A stretch of DNA of 56,251 bases from Nocardioides immobilis (GTDB taxonomy: Bacteria > Actinomycetota > Actinomycetes > Propionibacteriales > Nocardioidaceae). The notes beneath the pieces were generated by a model that had not been told where the DNA came from, did not search any database, and saw only the letters and a list, made by a program, of their open reading frames with translations. Positions within the stretch are counted from its first letter, which is position 1, and each line of letters begins with the position of its first letter. The stretch is taken from positions 1 through 56,251 of the forward strand of contig NZ_QXGH01000045.1 in assembly GCF_003515065.1 (NCBI RefSeq), given 5' to 3'. Shown here piece after piece: positions 17,997 through 26,765 of the stretch. The position numbers were made by a program, and so were the translations under genes.

Positions 17997-18967
17997 CGAA
18001 CAGCTCGACGACCCGCAACGCCCCTCCGGTACGAACCCGGATCCTCGTCACCGGCGGCGCCGGCTTCATCGGATCCCACTTGTGCGACAGACTCCTCGCC
18101 GACGGACACGACGTGCTCGTTGCCGACAACTTCTACTCAGGCACGCGCGACAACATCCGGAATCTCCTGGACCACCCGAACTTCGAGCTGCTCCGCCACG
18201 ACGTCACGTTCCCGCTCTATGTCGAGGTGGACCAGATCTACCACCTTGCATGCCCCGCGTCGCCGATCTTCTACCAGCGAGACCCGGTCCAGACGACGAA
18301 GACGTCGGTGCACGGGTCGATCAACATGCTGGGCCTGGCGAAACGCACGGGTGCCCGCATCCTGCTGGCGTCGACCTCCGAGGTGTACGGCGACCCCGAG
18401 GTGCACCCGCAGCCCGAGTCGTACTGGGGGCGGGTGAATCCAGTGGGCATCCGATCGTGCTACGACGAGGGCAAGAGATGTGCCGAGACCCTGTTCTTCG
18501 ACTACTACCGGCAGCACGACCTCGAGATCAAGGTCGCCCGCATCTTCAACACCTACGGGCCGCTCATGCGTCCCGACGATGGTCGGGTGGTTTCGAACTT
18601 CATCGTGCAGGCTCTGGGGGGTGAGCCGCTGACGGTCTACGGCGACGGCCTCCAGACCCGCTCGTTCTGCTACGTCGACGATCTCGTAGAGGGCCTCGTT
18701 CGGCTCATGGACTCCCCGAGGGAGGTGACGGGGCCCGTCAATCTCGGCAACCCGGCCGAGTTCACGATGCTGGAGCTCGCGGAGAAGGTGCTGGCTGAGG
18801 TCGACCCCGCCGGCACCATCGAGAAGCATCCGTTGCCCCAGGACGATCCGACGCAACGTAGTCCCGACATCAGCACGGCCAAGACGGTCCTCGATTGGGA
18901 GCCCAACGTGCAGCTCGCAGAGGGCCTGAAGCAGACGATCGACTACTTCCGCGGTGTCCTCGGGTGA
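17993..18967 (+). CDS. UDP-glucuronate decarboxylase-type NAD-dependent enzyme
   Basis: This extended SDR protein of 324 residues has the loop TGGAGFIGSHLCDRL, STSEVYGDPEVHPQPE and CYDEGKRCAETL with the catalytic Tyr/Lys. RSFCYVDDLVEGL follows. These match the UXS group, which turns UDP-glucuronate into UDP-xylose. This suggests xylose or a derived pentose in the polymer. The ATG overlaps the polymerase stop, so they are coupled. A related 4,6-dehydratase or epimerase activity is a less likely alternative. Confidence 0.85.
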   Translation: MTNSSTTRNAPPVRTRILVTGGAGFIGSHLCDRLLADGHDVLVADNFYSGTRDNIRNLLDHPNFELLRHDVTFPLYVEVDQIYHLACPASPIFYQRDPVQTTKTSVHGSINMLGLAKRTGARILLASTSEVYGDPEVHPQPESYWGRVNPVGIRSCYDEGKRCAETLFFDYYRQHDLEIKVARIFNTYGPLMRPDDGRVVSNFIVQALGGEPLTVYGDGLQTRSFCYVDDLVEGLVRLMDSPREVTGPVNLGNPAEFTMLELAEKVLAEVDPAGTIEKHPLPQDDPTQRSPDISTAKTVLDWEPNVQLAEGLKQTIDYFRGVLG

Positions 18968-19002
18968 GCTCCTCAGGAATGCCGAGGCTTCCGGTCAGGC
19001 AA

Positions 19003-19278
19003 TCAGCCGCCAGCGAAAGGCGGTAGGAACTCCACCGTCGCCCCCGGAGGTACGACGACCGTCTCCGGCTCGCGGCTGCCGACCGGCTGGTCGCCCACGA
19101 GCACCGAGCAGACGCCGATCACGTCCGCGAGCCGCGAGCTGCCGTGGCGTCGTACGACCTCGTCCGTCAGCTCGGCCAGCGTGACCGGGCCCGCAACGTC
19201 TACGGTCTCCTCGGCGATGCCGGCCGCAGATCGTGCGGCCGCCCAGTAGCGCACCCGGATGACCTGCGTCTCACTCAC
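19003..19278 (-). CDS. MoaD/ThiS-family sulfur-carrier protein
   Basis: This protein of 91 residues folds like ubiquitin and carries sulfur as a C-terminal thiocarboxylate for molybdopterin, thiamine or cysteine synthesis. The diagnostic C-terminus is FLPPFAGG ending in Gly-Gly. The frame upstream to 19407 overlaps glnR and is not conserved in style; GTG 19278 with AGGGAA upstream is the likely start. Its partner enzyme is not in the window. It is divergent from glnR. Confidence 0.85.
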   Translation of the reverse strand: MSETQVIRVRYWAAARSAAGIAEETVDVAGPVTLAELTDEVVRRHGSSRLADVIGVCSVLVGDQPVGSREPETVVVPPGATVEFLPPFAGG

Positions 19279-19399
19279 TGTCGCTTCCCTTCCGTGTGGC
19301 GGCCAGGTTTCGGTATCGTCCCTCACAGGAAAACCGGCCGAGGCCCAGTGTTGCGTTTCGGTCTCTTGATGGCACGTCCGTGCCAGTGAGGAGACCCGG

Positions 19400-20140
19400 A
19401 TGAGCACCCTGCTGCTCCTGACCAGCGCCCTTCAACCCTCCGCCGACGTCCTGCCCGGCCTCGCGCTCCTCGGTCACAACGTCAAGATCCTGCCCGCCGA
19501 GGGCAGCGCGCTGCTCGAGGCGCCCGAGTCCGACCTGGTGCTCGTCGACGGCCGGCAGGACCTGGCCGGCTCGCGCGACCTGTGCCGCCTGATCCGCACC
19601 ACGGGCACCGACGTGCCGGTGATCCTGGTGGCGACCGAGGGCGGTCTCGCCGTCGTGTCCCACGACTGGGGCATGGACGACGTCGTCCTCCACACCTGCG
19701 GCCCGGCCGAGCTCGAGGCCCGGATCAAGCTCGCGATCGGCCGCCTGGCCGCGGCCCGTGAGGCCGCGGACCCCGAGGCCCACGTCATCCGCTCCGGCGA
19801 GGTCGTCGTCGACGACGCGACCTACACCGCCAAGGTGGGCGGCCGGGTGCTCGACCTGACGTTCAAGGAGTTCGAGCTGCTGAAGTTCCTGGCCCAGCAC
19901 CCCGGCCGCGTCTTCTCGCGCCAGCAGCTGCTCCAGGAGGTCTGGGGCTACGACTACTTCGGCGGCACCCGCACCGTCGACGTCCACGTCCGGCGGCTGC
20001 GCGCGAAGCTCGGGCCGGAGAACGAGACCCTCATCGGCACCGTCCGCAACGTCGGCTACCGCTTCGTGCTGCCGACCAAGGACGGCCCGAAGGACCAGGC
20101 CGCTGCCGACGCGACCGAGGCCTCTGCGGTCGACGCCTGA
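19400..20140 (+). CDS. glnR: Nitrogen-metabolism regulator GlnR (atypical OmpR-family)
   Basis: This DNA-binding regulator of 246 residues matches actinobacterial GlnR closely: start LLLLTSALQPSADVLPGL, receiver strand DLVLVDGRQDL, EGGLAVVSHDWGMDDV, and a C-terminal winged helix with LDLTFKEFELLKFLAQHPG and DYFGGTRTVDVHVRRLRAK. GlnR controls ammonium assimilation genes and is an orphan regulator not driven by ordinary phosphorylation. The ATG follows GAGGAG at a suitable distance. The last 20 residues (DGPKDQAAADATEA...) are an extra acidic/Ala tail. Confidence 0.93.
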   Translation: MSTLLLLTSALQPSADVLPGLALLGHNVKILPAEGSALLEAPESDLVLVDGRQDLAGSRDLCRLIRTTGTDVPVILVATEGGLAVVSHDWGMDDVVLHTCGPAELEARIKLAIGRLAAAREAADPEAHVIRSGEVVVDDATYTAKVGGRVLDLTFKEFELLKFLAQHPGRVFSRQQLLQEVWGYDYFGGTRTVDVHVRRLRAKLGPENETLIGTVRNVGYRFVLPTKDGPKDQAAADATEASAVDA

Positions 20141-20162
20141 CGCCTTTACTAGTGTCCCGGGG

Positions 20163-21038
20163 ATGACGTCCGCGGACCCGCTCGGTGTGATCGCAGAGGT
20201 ACGGCGCGCCTGCCTCGCCGCGGACGGCCACGACCCGGTCGACGAGTCGGTCCATCTGCGCCTCAAGCACCACGGGCTGACGGACTCCTCGGCCTGGGTC
20301 GAGGACCGGGGCTTCGCGTTGCGCTACCGCAACGCGCTCGACCTCGCCGTCGCGCCGGACGCCCGCGGACGGGGTCTCGGCGGGCGGCTGGCTGCCGAGG
20401 CTGCGGCCGAGCCCGGCGAGCTCACGGCGTGGTCGCACGGCGACCATCCCGCGGCACGCGCGATCGGTGAGCGTCTGGGCTTCCGCCGGGCACGCGAGCT
20501 CTGGGTGATGCGCCGGCCTTCCGCCGTACCCCTGCCGCAGGCGGAGACGCCTCCGGGCGTGACGATCCGGGAGTTCGGCGGCCCGGCCGACGCCGAGGCG
20601 CTGCTCGCGGTCAACGCCGCCGCGTTCGCCGCCCACCCCGAGCAGGGCGCGATGTCCGCCGACGACCTCGCCGAGCGGATGGCCGAGCCGTGGTTCGACC
20701 CGGCCGGGCTGCTGCTCGCCGTGGATCCCGAGGGCGAGGTGATGGGGTTCCACTGGACGAAGCGGCACGACCAGGACCACGGCGAGGTCTACGTCCTCGG
20801 CGTCTCCCCCGCGGCGCACGGGCGCGGTCTCGGGAGGGCGCTCACGCTCGCCGGTCTACGGCATCTCGCCGAACGGCGTACCGCTGAGGTCCATCTGTTC
20901 GTTGAGTCCGACAACGGGCCCGCACTCCGGCTGTACTCCGGCCTCGGATTCACCCATGCGCCGCGAGACACCCACGTGCAGTACCACCGCCCATCCCATG
21001 GGTCGCCTGCGTCACATGGAACCCCTACACACGGATAG
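20163..21038 (+). CDS. mshD: Mycothiol synthase
   Basis: MshD acetylates Cys-GlcN-Ins with acetyl-CoA to make mycothiol, the main actinobacterial thiol. The 291-residue protein carries two GNAT domains: a degenerate N-terminal one (VAPDARGRGLGGRLAAEA) and the active C-terminal one (VLGVSPAAHGRGLGRAL with VESDNGPALRLYSGLGF). Length fits the family (about 300). It follows glnR after 22 bases, and an 11-base gap leads to the coiled-coil gene. Confidence 0.93.
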   Translation: MTSADPLGVIAEVRRACLAADGHDPVDESVHLRLKHHGLTDSSAWVEDRGFALRYRNALDLAVAPDARGRGLGGRLAAEAAAEPGELTAWSHGDHPAARAIGERLGFRRARELWVMRRPSAVPLPQAETPPGVTIREFGGPADAEALLAVNAAAFAAHPEQGAMSADDLAERMAEPWFDPAGLLLAVDPEGEVMGFHWTKRHDQDHGEVYVLGVSPAAHGRGLGRALTLAGLRHLAERRTAEVHLFVESDNGPALRLYSGLGFTHAPRDTHVQYHRPSHGSPASHGTPTHG

Positions 21039-21049
21039 CATCAACACCT

Positions 21050-24000
21050 ATGAGCTCGGCCACCGACAACGAGCCTGCGCCCGAGGAGGAGCGCGGGCTC
21101 GACAGCGCGCGCCGCGGGCGTGGCCGTCGGCTGCCCTGGAAGCGCAAGGAGGACGACGCGCCGGAGCTCGGCGAGCTCGACGCGGATGACGTCGACGCCT
21201 TCATTCGACGGAGCGCCGCCTCCGAGGACGACGCTGTCGAGGCCGACGTGGTCGCTGCGGAGCCGCCGAGCGAGGACGAGGACGAGGAGTCGGTCGACGT
21301 CCCCGAGGACCTCGCCGTCCGGGTAGCGAGCCGAGCACGGCCGGAGCCCCAGGAGTACGACGAGTTCGCCCCCGACGGTGACGAGGACGTCGACTGGTCG
21401 TCGTTCGTGACTCCCCCGGCGAGTACCGAGGGCGGCGCCGAGGACGCGCCGGCCACGCCACCCGACATCGACGCCGCACGGAAGGTGATCGCCGACGCGC
21501 TCGACATCGGGTTCGCCGAGCCACTGCCCGACGCTCCCCCGCAGCGCAAGCTGTGGCCGCGTCGCCGAGGCGACGTCGTCGTACCGCGGGAAGCGCACGG
21601 CGCCGACCCGGCCTTCGGCGGAGGCGGCGTACAGCCGGCCAAGGTCGACGCCGCCCACACCGAGGCGGTCGCGACCTTGGCGGCGCAGCTGCGCCGCGAC
21701 GCCGAGATGGCGGCGGCCGAGCAGGCCGCCGAGCGGATCGCGGCCGAGGAGGCCGCCCAGCGTTCGGCGAAGGCGCGCGAGGAGGCCGACCGGCTCGCCA
21801 CCGAGCAGGCCGAGCTGGCGGCACAGGCCAGCCGCGCGCGTGCCGAGGCCGAGGAGGTCGCCCACCGGGCCGCCACCGCCCGCGAGGCGGCCGAGGCGGC
21901 CGCGCGCGAGCGCGCCGAGCTCGCCGGCGCCGAGGCCGAGCGACGTGAGGCCGCCGAGCGCCACGCCGAGGAGCAGGCGGCCCGCGCCGCCGACGCCCAC
22001 GCCGAGCGGATCGAGGCCGAGGCCTACGCCCGCGAGCAGGCCTCTCTTGCGGCCCAGGCCGCCGTGGCCCGGCAGGAGGCCGAGGCAGCCGCCGAGGAGT
22101 TCGCCGGGTTCGCCCGCCGCGCCCACGAGGAGCGAGCAGCCGCGGAGGACCGCGCCCGCGCCATCGCCGAGGCGGCAGCGGCGACCGCGGCCGAGCACGC
22201 GGAGTTCGCCCGCCGGATGCTCGAGGAGCGCGAGGCCACCGAGCGCAGCTCGGCCGAGATCGCCACCGCGCGCGCCGCGGCCGAGGAGTCCGCCCGACAG
22301 CAGGCCGCCCTCGCCCAGCAGGCGTTCCAGGCCGCTGAGGCTGCCGAGGAGCGGGCCCGGCTGCTCGCGGAGGACGCCGCGTCGAGCGCAGCGCAGCACG
22401 GTGCCCTCGCCCAGGAGGCGGTCGAGCATCGGGCGGCCGCCGAGGCAGCAGCGGCCGAGCACGCCCAGCTCGCGCGCGACGCCCACGAAGCACGCCACGC
22501 CGCCGAGGTCGCCGCGCAGGAACAGGCCGAGCTCGCGCGGATCGCCCTCGAGACTGCCGAGGCCGCCGAGATCCGCGCCCAGGAGGCGTCCGCCCGGGCC
22601 GAGGCACAGACGTCCGCCCGGCTCGCCGCCGACGAGTCCGCCGCCCAGCAGGCACGCGCGGCTGCGGAGGCCCACGAAGCGCGGCGACTCGCCGAGGAGG
22701 CCGCCCGCGAGCAGGTCGAGCTCGCCCGCGAGGCCCAAGCAGCCGCTGCCGCCGCGCACCAGTCGGCCGCCGCGTTGGCCGACGAGCGGATGGCCCAGAC
22801 CCGGGCACTGGCCGAGGCCGAGCGGATCGCCGAGGACGCGAGCCGCGCCCGCATCGACGCCGAGAACCGGGCCCGCGAGGCGCTCGCCCAGCTCGAGCAA
22901 TCGGCCATCGCCCAGCAGACCGCGATCGCGAGCGTCCAGGCCGACCTGCTCAAGGCCGAGCAGCTGGCGCTCGAGCACGCCCAGGCCCGGGTCGCCGCCG
23001 AGCAGGTCGCGGCGGAGCAGGCGCGGGCCAGGGCCGACGCGGAGACCCGCGCGGCCGCGCTCGCGCTCGAGATCGAGGAGGCCCATGCCCGCGCCGTCGC
23101 GCTGGAGAAGGCCACCGCTGACGCCCAGGCCCGCGCCGAGGAGCAGATGCGCCTCGCCGCCGATGCCCGGCAAGCCGTCGCGGAGCGGGCTGCCGCTGAG
23201 GCAGCCGCTGCAGCAGCAGCTGAGGCCGCCGAGCTCGCGGCGGCCGCTGAAGCCGCTGAGGCCGCCGCGGCTGCCGAGGCCGCCGAGCTCGCGGCGGCTG
23301 CTGAAGCCGCCGAGGTCGCTGCGGCTGCTGAGGCCGCCGCCGCCGAAGAGGCTGCCGCGGCTGCTGCGGCCGCCGCTGCTGCTGAAGCCGCCGTCGAAGA
23401 GGCTGCCGCTGTCGCCGAGGCCGCTGTGGCCGCTGAAGCCGCCGCCGCCGAGGCCGAGGTCGAGGTCGAGCCGGACGTTCCGGCGGCACTCGAGACCGAC
23501 GAGTCGACCGACGCCGCTGCTGCGGCAGGGCCGACGGCTGCCGAGAGCCTGCTCGACCGCTGGGCCGCGATCAAGAAGTCGTCGGGCTGGGAGCTGCCCG
23601 CGGAAGAGCCGGCCGAGGCCGTCACCCAGGAGCCGGCACCTGCCGAGGTCGAGGAGCCGGCAGCCGCGGGCCCGACGCCGGCCGAGAGCCTGCTGGACCG
23701 CTGGACCGCGCTCACCGCGCCGGTCACCCCGCCCTCCGGCGCTCACCGCTTGGGCGGGACGGCCGGCGACGCAGGTGTCGCCGACGACGCAGCCGCCGAC
23801 GTGGCCGCGGAGGACGTCTCTCCGGACGAGACCACCGACGAGCCCGCCGCCATCGAGCCCACCCTCGAGGACGACGAGACCGGCCCGCCCAAGACCCTGT
23901 TCGACCGCTGGGTCGCCAGCAAGGCTTCGGCAGACACCCCGGCACCTGCTGCGGACGAGACCGCGACCGAACCCCCCGCCGAAGCCGAGTCGCTGCTCGA

Positions 24001-25054
24001 CCGTTGGGCCGGGTCGTGGCCGGGCGCACGGCCGTACCCCTCGAAGACCGACGCCGCCGAGGACGCACCGCCGTTCGAAGCCCCCGAAACCGCCGACGCC
24101 GCGCTTGACGAGCCGGTCGAACCGGCGCAGGACACCGTCGAGGTCGCCGCGCCCGTCGAGGAGGACTTCGACCCGCTGACGCACCCGGTCTTCGCCCAGC
24201 CGTCCATCTCGCTGCCGCTCGCGGACGAGGTGCCCGCTGAGAAGCCGGTCGAGGACGAGCCGGTCGACGAAGCACCGGTCGAGGACGAGCCCGTCGACGA
24301 AGCACCGGTCGAGGACGAGCTCGTCGACGAAGCACCGGTCGAGGACGAGCTCGTCGACGAAGCACTAGTCGAGGACGAGCCGGTCGACGAAGCACCGGTC
24401 GAGGACGAGCCCGTCGACGAAGCACTAGTCGACGAAGAGCCGGTCGACGAGACGTACGACGAGGACCTCGCCGAGGACGAGGACTTCGACGAGGACTTCG
24501 ACGAGGACCTCGCGGCCGACGAGGACGAGATCGAGGGCCTGGCGGCCCACGAGGACGACGAGGAGCCCGCCGCGCTCGCGGACCACTCCCCCGCTGCCGA
24601 GCCCGCTCTGGTCACGACCGGCAAGCACACGCCGTACCACTCGAAGCGCGGCAGCGGCGTGATGCCGCTCATCGCCATCCTGTTCGCGCTCGGGTGCGCG
24701 GCCGCCGTCGGGCGCTTCGCCCTGCTCGGCACCCTGCGCGACGACATCCCGCTCAACGCGACGCTGAGCGCCGCGTCGTTCCTGCTGCTGATGTACGCCC
24801 TCCGGGCGATCGGCAACACCCGCACGGTCCACCTCGACGACCACGGTGTCCTCAAGGTGGTGCTCGGCGACTACGCGAGCACCTTCGACCTCACCAGCCC
24901 CAGCACGCAGCTCGAGCAGGTCGGCACCCCCGGCCAGCGCGGCTGGAAGCTGAGGATCCTGCGCCGGAGCATGTCGCCGGTCGAGATCGACGACAAGGCC
25001 GTCGACCCCCGTACCTTCGTCGAGGCGTTGCGCCAATGGCGTCCGGACCTCTAG
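21050..25054 (+). CDS. Large Ala/Glu/Arg-rich coiled-coil membrane protein (unknown function)
   Basis: I do not recognise a named family for this 1334-residue protein. Residues 1-190 are acidic and probably disordered. About 200-710 form a long Ala/Glu/Arg/Gln heptad-like coiled coil, then 715-800 is nearly pure Ala/Glu. Residues 830-990 hold four copies of a (E/K)(S/T)L(L/F)DRW motif. About 1067-1130 are six 10-residue acidic repeats. Two membrane helices follow (about 1204-1228 and 1240-1258), then an 80-residue C-terminal domain shared with the proteins at 25036 and 41683. It could tether a cytoplasmic filament or scaffold to the membrane; that is inference. Confidence 0.85.
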   Translation: MSSATDNEPAPEEERGLDSARRGRGRRLPWKRKEDDAPELGELDADDVDAFIRRSAASEDDAVEADVVAAEPPSEDEDEESVDVPEDLAVRVASRARPEPQEYDEFAPDGDEDVDWSSFVTPPASTEGGAEDAPATPPDIDAARKVIADALDIGFAEPLPDAPPQRKLWPRRRGDVVVPREAHGADPAFGGGGVQPAKVDAAHTEAVATLAAQLRRDAEMAAAEQAAERIAAEEAAQRSAKAREEADRLATEQAELAAQASRARAEAEEVAHRAATAREAAEAAARERAELAGAEAERREAAERHAEEQAARAADAHAERIEAEAYAREQASLAAQAAVARQEAEAAAEEFAGFARRAHEERAAAEDRARAIAEAAAATAAEHAEFARRMLEEREATERSSAEIATARAAAEESARQQAALAQQAFQAAEAAEERARLLAEDAASSAAQHGALAQEAVEHRAAAEAAAAEHAQLARDAHEARHAAEVAAQEQAELARIALETAEAAEIRAQEASARAEAQTSARLAADESAAQQARAAAEAHEARRLAEEAAREQVELAREAQAAAAAAHQSAAALADERMAQTRALAEAERIAEDASRARIDAENRAREALAQLEQSAIAQQTAIASVQADLLKAEQLALEHAQARVAAEQVAAEQARARADAETRAAALALEIEEAHARAVALEKATADAQARAEEQMRLAADARQAVAERAAAEAAAAAAAEAAELAAAAEAAEAAAAAEAAELAAAAEAAEVAAAAEAAAAEEAAAAAAAAAAAEAAVEEAAAVAEAAVAAEAAAAEAEVEVEPDVPAALETDESTDAAAAAGPTAAESLLDRWAAIKKSSGWELPAEEPAEAVTQEPAPAEVEEPAAAGPTPAESLLDRWTALTAPVTPPSGAHRLGGTAGDAGVADDAAADVAAEDVSPDETTDEPAAIEPTLEDDETGPPKTLFDRWVASKASADTPAPAADETATEPPAEAESLLDRWAGSWPGARPYPSKTDAAEDAPPFEAPETADAALDEPVEPAQDTVEVAAPVEEDFDPLTHPVFAQPSISLPLADEVPAEKPVEDEPVDEAPVEDEPVDEAPVEDELVDEAPVEDELVDEALVEDEPVDEAPVEDEPVDEALVDEEPVDETYDEDLAEDEDFDEDFDEDLAADEDEIEGLAAHEDDEEPAALADHSPAAEPALVTTGKHTPYHSKRGSGVMPLIAILFALGCAAAVGRFALLGTLRDDIPLNATLSAASFLLLMYALRAIGNTRTVHLDDHGVLKVVLGDYASTFDLTSPSTQLEQVGTPGQRGWKLRILRRSMSPVEIDDKAVDPRTFVEALRQWRPDL
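24248..24427 (+). repeat. Six tandem 30-bp coding repeats (VEDEPVDEAP type)
   Basis: Six consecutive 30-base units lie inside the coiled-coil gene, each encoding a ten-residue acidic repeat of the form VEDE(P/L)VDEA(P/L). A seventh degenerate unit follows. Units differ at a few bases (ccg/ctc, accggt/actagt), so they are old enough to have diverged but still prone to slippage. Confidence 0.9.
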
Positions 25055-25662
25055 ACGAGCCCCCGATGGAGCCGAGACAGGCAGAGCGCGACGCTCTCGA
25101 GGCCCGCTGCGCCGACGCCGAGCAGCGGGTCGCCGACCTGACCGCCGAGCTCGCCGCGGCGAACGCGCGGATCGCCGACCTCGAGGCCGCTGCCGAGTCG
25201 CCGATGTCGATCTTCGACGGTCCCGACGACGGATCGGCCGGCGCCGGTCTGGCGCGCGACGGCAGCGATCCCCGGGTGCTGTCGATGATCCTCGCCGCGA
25301 CCGCGGTCGTCGCGGGAATGGTCGCGCTGCTGGCGCTGATCAACGGCAACCTGTTCACGACATTCGGGTTCGCGATGATCCTGACGACGGTCGGGCTGGC
25401 CTACGCCGCGAGCCGCACCCGGGTCATGGGCGTGGACGTCAGCATCACCCGCGGGGTCGTCTACATCAAGAAGGGCGAGTCGTCGTACCGGTTCGACGTC
25501 CGCCAGGATGGCACCCGCGTCGACATGGTCGGCCAGCCGGGCGACGCCTTCTGGCAGCTGCGGTTCCACCGCAAGGGCCTGGACGACTTCGTCGTCGACG
25601 CCGACATGGTCGAGCCCCACGAGTTCGTCCGCCAGCTGCGGGAGTACCGCCCCGGCCTCTGA
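25036..25662 (+). CDS. Small coiled-coil membrane protein, paralog of the preceding C-terminus
   Basis: This 208-residue protein of unknown function has a short N-terminal coiled coil (ERDALEARCADAEQRVADL, about 15-50), a linker and two membrane helices (about 84-125). Its C-terminal domain resembles that of the 1334-residue neighbour and of the protein at 41683: GQPGDAFWQLRFHRKG, then VEPHEFVRQLREYRPGL at the very end. ATG 25036 overlaps the upstream gene by 19 bases and has GAGG ten bases before it. ATG 25066 is an alternative. The two genes are surely co-expressed. Confidence 0.8.
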   Translation: MASGPLDEPPMEPRQAERDALEARCADAEQRVADLTAELAAANARIADLEAAAESPMSIFDGPDDGSAGAGLARDGSDPRVLSMILAATAVVAGMVALLALINGNLFTTFGFAMILTTVGLAYAASRTRVMGVDVSITRGVVYIKKGESSYRFDVRQDGTRVDMVGQPGDAFWQLRFHRKGLDDFVVDADMVEPHEFVRQLREYRPGL

Positions 25663-25680
25663 GCCAGGCTGAGCTCCGGG

Positions 25681-26727
25681 TCAGCCGAGCGCCGTGCGCA
25701 ACCGGTCGGCGACGTCGTCGACGGCAGCCCGCGAGGAGCTGCCGACCCCGACGATGTTGACGAAGCCGTGGATCAGGCCGGTGCACCGCTGGAGCTCGAC
25801 GGTCACCCCGGCGTCGGCCAGCATCCGGGCGTAGGTCTCGCCCTCGTCGCGAAGGGGGTCGAACCCGGCCGTGACGACGTACGCCGGAGCCAGGTCGCTC
25901 GGGATCTCGGCGCGGACGATCGACACCCGCGGGTCCCTGCGGTCCTCCGGCCGAGGGACGTAGTAGTCGTTGGCGCGGTCCATGAACGCGGTCGTGAGGT
26001 AGAAGCCCTCGCCGAACAGTCGCAGGCTCTGGGTGTCCCGCTCGAGGTCGGTGCAGGGGTAGAGCAGCACCTGCCACGCCAGCGGTACGCCGTCGCGTGC
26101 CGCTGCCAGCGCGACCCCGGCCGCCAGGTTGCCACCGGCCGAGTCACCGCCGACCCCGATCCGCTGCGGGTCGGCACCCAGCTCGGCGGCATGGTCGACG
26201 ACCCAGCGGAAGCCGGCCTCGGCGTCGTCGTGGGCCGCGGGGAACGGGTGCTCGGGCGCCAACCGGTAGGTCAGCGCCAGGACCGGCACCCCGGAGCGCT
26301 CCGCGAGCCGGCGGCACGGCGCGTCGTGGGTGTCGAGGTCGCCCTCGATCCACCCGCCGCCGTGGAAGTAGACCAGTAGCGGGCCGGGGTCCGAGGACAC
26401 CGGCTCGCTCGGCAGGTAGTGGCGGGCCGGGCGACCCCCGACGACGAGTTCCCGCACCTCACCGATCGACTGCTGACCACCGACGATGGCCGCCTCCCGG
26501 ACCATGTTCGACCGCATCATGGCGATCGGGACCTCCTCGTCCCTGGGGCGCGCGATCGCCTGCAGGCGCAGCATCATCTGGAGATCAGGGGCCAGGGTCT
26601 GCCCGTCGATCATCACGGGGCGACCGGCGATCAGCCGGCGTGCCCAGGACGGCGCGGACATCGCGGCTCGGAGGGCGCGCGACTCGACGGCGGTGCGGGG
26701 GCTCACGACCAGCGACAGTAGCGGCAT
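25681..26727 (-). CDS. Alpha/beta-hydrolase esterase, hormone-sensitive lipase family
   Basis: This 348-residue carboxylesterase/lipase has the oxyanion motif YFHGGGWIEGD, nucleophile elbow GDSAGGN, the acid in FDPLRDEGE and the base in LIHGFVN, all in the order expected for HSL-family enzymes. It should hydrolyse short-chain esters in the cytoplasm. The N-terminal 60 residues form the lid-like cap usual here. It is divergent from ppk1 with only 38 bases between starts. Confidence 0.9.
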   Translation of the reverse strand: MPLLSLVVSPRTAVESRALRAAMSAPSWARRLIAGRPVMIDGQTLAPDLQMMLRLQAIARPRDEEVPIAMMRSNMVREAAIVGGQQSIGEVRELVVGGRPARHYLPSEPVSSDPGPLLVYFHGGGWIEGDLDTHDAPCRRLAERSGVPVLALTYRLAPEHPFPAAHDDAEAGFRWVVDHAAELGADPQRIGVGGDSAGGNLAAGVALAAARDGVPLAWQVLLYPCTDLERDTQSLRLFGEGFYLTTAFMDRANDYYVPRPEDRRDPRVSIVRAEIPSDLAPAYVVTAGFDPLRDEGETYARMLADAGVTVELQRCTGLIHGFVNIVGVGSSSRAAVDDVADRLRTALG

Positions 26728-26765
26728 GCCACCGTCCGTTCACCCGGTGGTGCCACACTCGGACC

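Noticed and set aside
22024..23727. Possible CRISPR-like or satellite array in the Ala/Glu-rich part of the coiled-coil gene
   Set aside because: The repetition follows codon usage of an Ala/Glu heptad protein; there are no regular spacers and no fixed repeat unit.
21041..24184. 1047-codon open frame on the minus strand opposite the coiled-coil gene, plus other long antisense frames there
   Set aside because: It is a by-product of the highly biased GAG/GCC codons of the plus-strand gene. The translation is Gly/Leu/Arg repetitive with no domain, while the plus strand has a clean start, membrane helices and a paralogous C-terminus.
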